NCBI RefSeq assembly: GCF_008704795.1
Contig: NZ_CP023690.1
Location: forward strand, 9,124,501 to 9,188,500
DNA: 64,000 bases
Origin: Streptomyces spectabilis
GTDB taxonomy: Bacteria; Actinomycetota; Actinomycetes; Streptomycetales; Streptomycetaceae
Direction: 5' to 3'
The notes under the pieces were generated by a model, which was not told the origin of the DNA, did not search any database, and was given only the letters and a program-made list of their open reading frames with translations. Positions 61,165-64,000 of the stretch are shown one piece after another. The position numbers and the translations under genes are program-made. Each line of letters begins with the position of its first letter. Positions within the stretch are counted from its first letter, which is position 1.

Positions 61165-63510
61165 ATGGAGCGGATGGGACGAGCACGAAGGCGGCGGTTA
61201 TGGGGGGCGCTCCTGGGGGCGGTGCTCCTCGTCATCACGGCGGCGATGCCGTGCGTGGCCGTGGTGGGCGGCGCGGCCGCCCAGGCCGTCGCCGGGGTCC
61301 GGGAGGAAGAGACGGCTGAGCCGTCGGCCACGTCTGCGTCCCCCTCGGAGACACAGCCGGTCACAGGGCCTTCGGACACCCCGACGGACGGACCGGACGA
61401 GCCTCCGCCCGTCGACCCCACACTGGGGCCGTCGGGTGAACAGGTGCTGCAGGGCGAGACGTTCACGGCGACCGGCAGCGATTTCGACTGCTCCGATGGG
61501 GCCGGTCTCGCGGGCCCGCTGACCTTCAGCGTGGAGGGGCGGGCCCCGGTGACCGTGACGGTGGGGGCCAGCGGAGGCTTCCAGCAGCCGGTCTCCGTGC
61601 CGGAGGACGCGGCCCCGGGGCAGTACGGCATGCAGGCGTACTGTGCGGAGGTGCCCGACGCGCCCACCGCCACAGCGGTGTTCGAGGTCCTGGAGGCGGA
61701 CCGGCCCGACCCGCGGATCTCCCTGTCGCCCGACTCCGGGCCTGCGGGATCGCATCTGACCGTCGGCGGCACGGGGTTCTCGTGCGACGCGGGAGCGGGG
61801 GTGAACGTCCTGTGGGACGGCCGGGTCGTGGCGGGCGGCACGCCCTCGGAGAGCGGAGCCGTCACCGTCCCGCTACACGTCCCGGCCGGCGCCTCGGAGG
61901 GGGCGCACGAGGTGGCCGCGGCCTGCCGGACGCCGGAAGGCGTCAGCGCCTCGGCGAGCTTCAGCGTGGACCCACCGAAGGTCACGCAGCCGCGTGACGA
62001 CCCCCGCGAGGTCACGATCCACATGGCCGACTACCCGGCCGCCTGCGTCGACGGCTCGATCGTCATCGGCGGCCGCCGACTCAGTACCTGGCTGGACGCC
62101 GACTCGTTCGAGGGCGGAGCCGCGAAGGGACGCTGGGAGCTGATCGACCTCCACGCCAAGATCCCGACGGACATGACTGGCCGCAGGGACGTGGGCCTGA
62201 AGTGCACGGGCCGGGACTGGGAGAAGGCAGGCGAGATCACCCTTCCGGCGCGGGACCAGCTGACGCTCTTCCAGCTACCCCTAGGGTCCACCCGGCATCC
62301 AGAAGGGGAGAAGGGCCCGATCACACCGTCCCCCTCGCCGGACAAGACGCATGGGAAGAACGGCGGCTCGCACCAGCGGGGCGGAGACAAGGACGATCCG
62401 GACAAGAACGATGACGGCGCGAGTACCCGGCCGAACGACAAAAAGGGGAAGGACGGCGACGACCCGCAAGGCTCGACCCCTGACGATCCGGACCTCGGCC
62501 TCGTCGGTGCCCTGCGCACCCCGGCCGATGTCTCCTGGGCGCTGAAGGACCTGGCCGGATCGGTCGGCATGGCCGCCTGGTTCCTGATCCTGGTCCTCCT
62601 GTTGGAGAGGGCCTTCCCGTCACAGCTCGCCGACAACGCGCTGGGCCGCTGGTGGCTCCGCCGTCAGCAGCAGAGGCGGTCCCGGCCGCCGAGGCTGCCC
62701 GGGTGGGCCAGGGTGTGCGGTTTCGCGCTCCTGGGCGGCTCCTTGGCTGTCTGGGCCGACGCCACGACGGGCCTGAGCTCGACGACCGCGATCAAGACCG
62801 CGGGCGCGGCCGGGGGGATGCTCGTCATCCTGGTCGCCTACGAGAAGACCAAGGACTCCTTGCTGAGCCCTCGGCGGAACGGATTCCGCTCCGAGCTGCG
62901 CGTGGTCCCCGCGGGACTGCTGCTCGCGGGCCTGATGACGGCGATGTCCCGGTTCCTGGAGTTCCCGGTCCCGTACGTCTACGGCCTGGTCGCCGTGTAC
63001 ATGGTGCTCAGCTCGCCCCGCCGCGGCTCCGGTGACCCGGACGACGGCCTGCCCAAGGGCCAGGCGGTCCTGATCGGCGGGATCTGCGTACTGGCCGCAG
63101 TGGTCCTCCTGTGGGTGCTGGGCGCGCCCTTGCTCGAAGCCGTCCAGGCGGAGCACGCGCGGCCCGAAAGCCTCCGGTACGCCCTTGCCTACGCCGTGGG
63201 CCTCACGGTCGTCGCCGGCGTCGAGGTGGTGGTGTTCGGCCTGCTCCCGCTGTCCGGCATGGACGGCCACAGCCTGAAGGACTGGAACAAGCCCGCCTGG
63301 TACGCCCTCTACCTCATCGGTCTGACCTTCTTCTTCCACGTCCTGCTGCACAGCCTCCACCCGGGTGTGGGCAGCGACCTGGTGGTCGACGGGGACCTGC
63401 GCTGGTGGACGCTCGGCATAGCCACCGGCCTGTTCGTGGTGTTCGGGGCCGTCTCCCTGGCTCTGCGGTGGTACGTGGGGCGTTACGAGCGGCGGCCTCA
63501 GACGGCCTGA
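61165..63510 (+). CDS. FGLLP-motif membrane protein with N-terminal beta repeats, TTA codon-containing
   Basis: 781 residues from ATG 61165. Signal/anchor 'RLWGALLGAVLLVITAAMPCVAVV', a Ser/Thr/Pro-rich stretch, two Ig-like/IPT-type repeats (~87-175 and ~180-270, each with a Cys pair), then a third domain (~280-375). A very charged Asp/Lys/Gly linker (~390-450) follows, then about eight transmembrane helices (~465-770). 'VVVFGLLPLSGMDGHSLKDWNKPAW' holds the FGLLP signature followed by GMDG and WNK. Codon 12 is TTA (61198-61200). External ligand-binding region plus membrane domain; function unknown. Confidence 0.8.
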   Translation: MERMGRARRRRLWGALLGAVLLVITAAMPCVAVVGGAAAQAVAGVREEETAEPSATSASPSETQPVTGPSDTPTDGPDEPPPVDPTLGPSGEQVLQGETFTATGSDFDCSDGAGLAGPLTFSVEGRAPVTVTVGASGGFQQPVSVPEDAAPGQYGMQAYCAEVPDAPTATAVFEVLEADRPDPRISLSPDSGPAGSHLTVGGTGFSCDAGAGVNVLWDGRVVAGGTPSESGAVTVPLHVPAGASEGAHEVAAACRTPEGVSASASFSVDPPKVTQPRDDPREVTIHMADYPAACVDGSIVIGGRRLSTWLDADSFEGGAAKGRWELIDLHAKIPTDMTGRRDVGLKCTGRDWEKAGEITLPARDQLTLFQLPLGSTRHPEGEKGPITPSPSPDKTHGKNGGSHQRGGDKDDPDKNDDGASTRPNDKKGKDGDDPQGSTPDDPDLGLVGALRTPADVSWALKDLAGSVGMAAWFLILVLLLERAFPSQLADNALGRWWLRRQQQRRSRPPRLPGWARVCGFALLGGSLAVWADATTGLSSTTAIKTAGAAGGMLVILVAYEKTKDSLLSPRRNGFRSELRVVPAGLLLAGLMTAMSRFLEFPVPYVYGLVAVYMVLSSPRRGSGDPDDGLPKGQAVLIGGICVLAAVVLLWVLGAPLLEAVQAEHARPESLRYALAYAVGLTVVAGVEVVVFGLLPLSGMDGHSLKDWNKPAWYALYLIGLTFFFHVLLHSLHPGVGSDLVVDGDLRWWTLGIATGLFVVFGAVSLALRWYVGRYERRPQTA

Positions 63511-63513
63511 CGC

Positions 63514-63555
63514 CGGTGCCCGGTGCCCGGTGCCCGGTGCCCGGTGGCCGGTGCC
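63514..63555. repeat. Six tandem copies of a 7-bp unit CGGTGCC
   Basis: Five exact copies and one CGGTGGC variant, starting 4 nt after the FGLLP gene stop. A slippage-prone heptamer tract; could act as a transcript end element together with the following GGGAGCCCGG run. Confidence 0.8.
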
Positions 63556-63611
63556 GGGAGCCCGGAGCCGGGATGGGGAGGGCGTGATCGCCCGTGCGAT
63601 CATGGCGTGTC

Positions 63612-64000
63612 ATGACCACACACGGGGACCTCGCCAAGGGTGAGCACGGGGGTGAGCACGGGGCGGACGGCTGGCCGGACATACCCGGTGACACCGCGCT
63701 CACCCTCAGGATTCCCGAGGCGGATCCGCTGGTACGGGCCGGGTTTCCCGCCCATGTGACCGTGCTCTACCCGTTCCTGCACGAGAGCCGCATCGACGCG
63801 CGGCTCGACGGCGAGCTCTCCGCACTCTTCGCCGGGCACGACGCGTTCACCCTGACGTTCGCCGCGTTCGGCCGCTACCCGGGGGTGCTCTACCTCGATC
63901 CATGGCCGCGCGACCTGGTTCAGGTGCTCACCAAGGAGCTCACCCAGCGGTGGCCGGAAGCGGTGCCTTACCGAGGGATCTTCGGCGCCGGGCTCGACCC
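63612..64000 (+). CDS. 2'-5' RNA ligase superfamily protein (partial)
   Basis: 129 residues visible; cut by the right edge. 'ALTLRIPEADPLVRAGFPAHVTVLYPFL' contains the first HxT motif (HVT) of the 2H phosphoesterase/ligase fold. The second HxT motif would lie beyond the window. N-terminus has a short GEHGGEHGA repeat encoded by duplicated GGTGAGCACGG. Start is ATG 63612. Confidence 0.8.
   Translation, partial: MTTHGDLAKGEHGGEHGADGWPDIPGDTALTLRIPEADPLVRAGFPAHVTVLYPFLHESRIDARLDGELSALFAGHDAFTLTFAAFGRYPGVLYLDPWPRDLVQVLTKELTQRWPEAVPYRGIFGAGLD

Noticed and set aside
63514-63555. Tandem repeats as a CRISPR array
   Set aside because: The 7-bp units are contiguous with no spacers, and no cas gene is present.

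Overview
The window is very GC-rich, uses G/C at almost every third codon position, has GTG and TTG starts with GGAGG-type ribosome sites, and is full of families typical of Streptomyces (DUF397/XRE-DUF5753/ATPase loci, NarL-type two-component pairs, streptogrisin-like protease, penicillin acylase, BTAD regulator). I read it as a chromosomal segment of a Streptomyces or close relative. I saw no tRNA, rRNA, CRISPR array, transposase or phage module.

Layout. 1-2.4 kb: three minus-strand genes that look like a CATRA-type conflict cassette (small protein, membrane CATRA protein, start of a TPR-like protein). 2.4-10.9 kb: S66 peptidase, a large carbohydrate-regulatory/YfaP-like beta protein, a protein with an NHLP-like segment, a cNMP-binding protein, universal stress protein plus ion transporter, a cytidine deaminase that has lost its catalytic segment, and a GNAT. 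10.9-27 kb: the centrepiece, one 13.5-kb NRPS gene with an unusual leader, followed tail-to-tail by a secreted S12 serine hydrolase and a divergent TetR regulator. 27-32.8 kb: secreted streptogrisin-type protease, secreted PA14/GH2 glycosidase, and an envelope-stress operon (hypothetical, holin-like, DUF3618). 32.9-43.4 kb: YihY/BrkB membrane protein, FAD hydroxylase divergent from nitronate monooxygenase plus acyl-CoA ligase around a perfect 30-bp operator, secreted Ntn acylase, BTAD regulator, DUF333-like secreted protein. 43.4-49.6 kb: small membrane protein, a double-HTH P-loop ATPase with repeats, tandem VOC protein, membrane protein and a NarL-type kinase/regulator pair. 49.6-54.5 kb: NIF3-insert-like protein, acyl-CoA ligase, a DJ-1/PfpI chimera, phenylacetate-CoA ligase, DUF574-type methyltransferase. 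54.6-64 kb: a WhiJ-like DUF397/XRE/ATPase locus, GNAT, PucR regulator, voltage-gated cation channel, lipoprotein, secreted EEP-family enzyme, FGLLP membrane protein, and the start of a 2'-5' RNA ligase-like protein.

The most interesting system is the NRPS. Its order is C-A-T / C-A-T-E / C-T / C-A(Thr)-T-TE. The third module has no adenylation domain, the thioesterase nucleophile is Cys (GHCAG) instead of Ser, and the last A domain reads as an exact threonine code. Threonine offered to a Cys-type thioesterase raises the possibility of a beta-lactone or macrolactone product. The first two A domains are a 1293-bp duplication that differs at three specificity positions. The adjacent S12 hydrolase could be a resistance or maturation enzyme acting at the D-residue made by the E domain. 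These product-level statements are inference; the domain order and motifs are read directly from the sequence.
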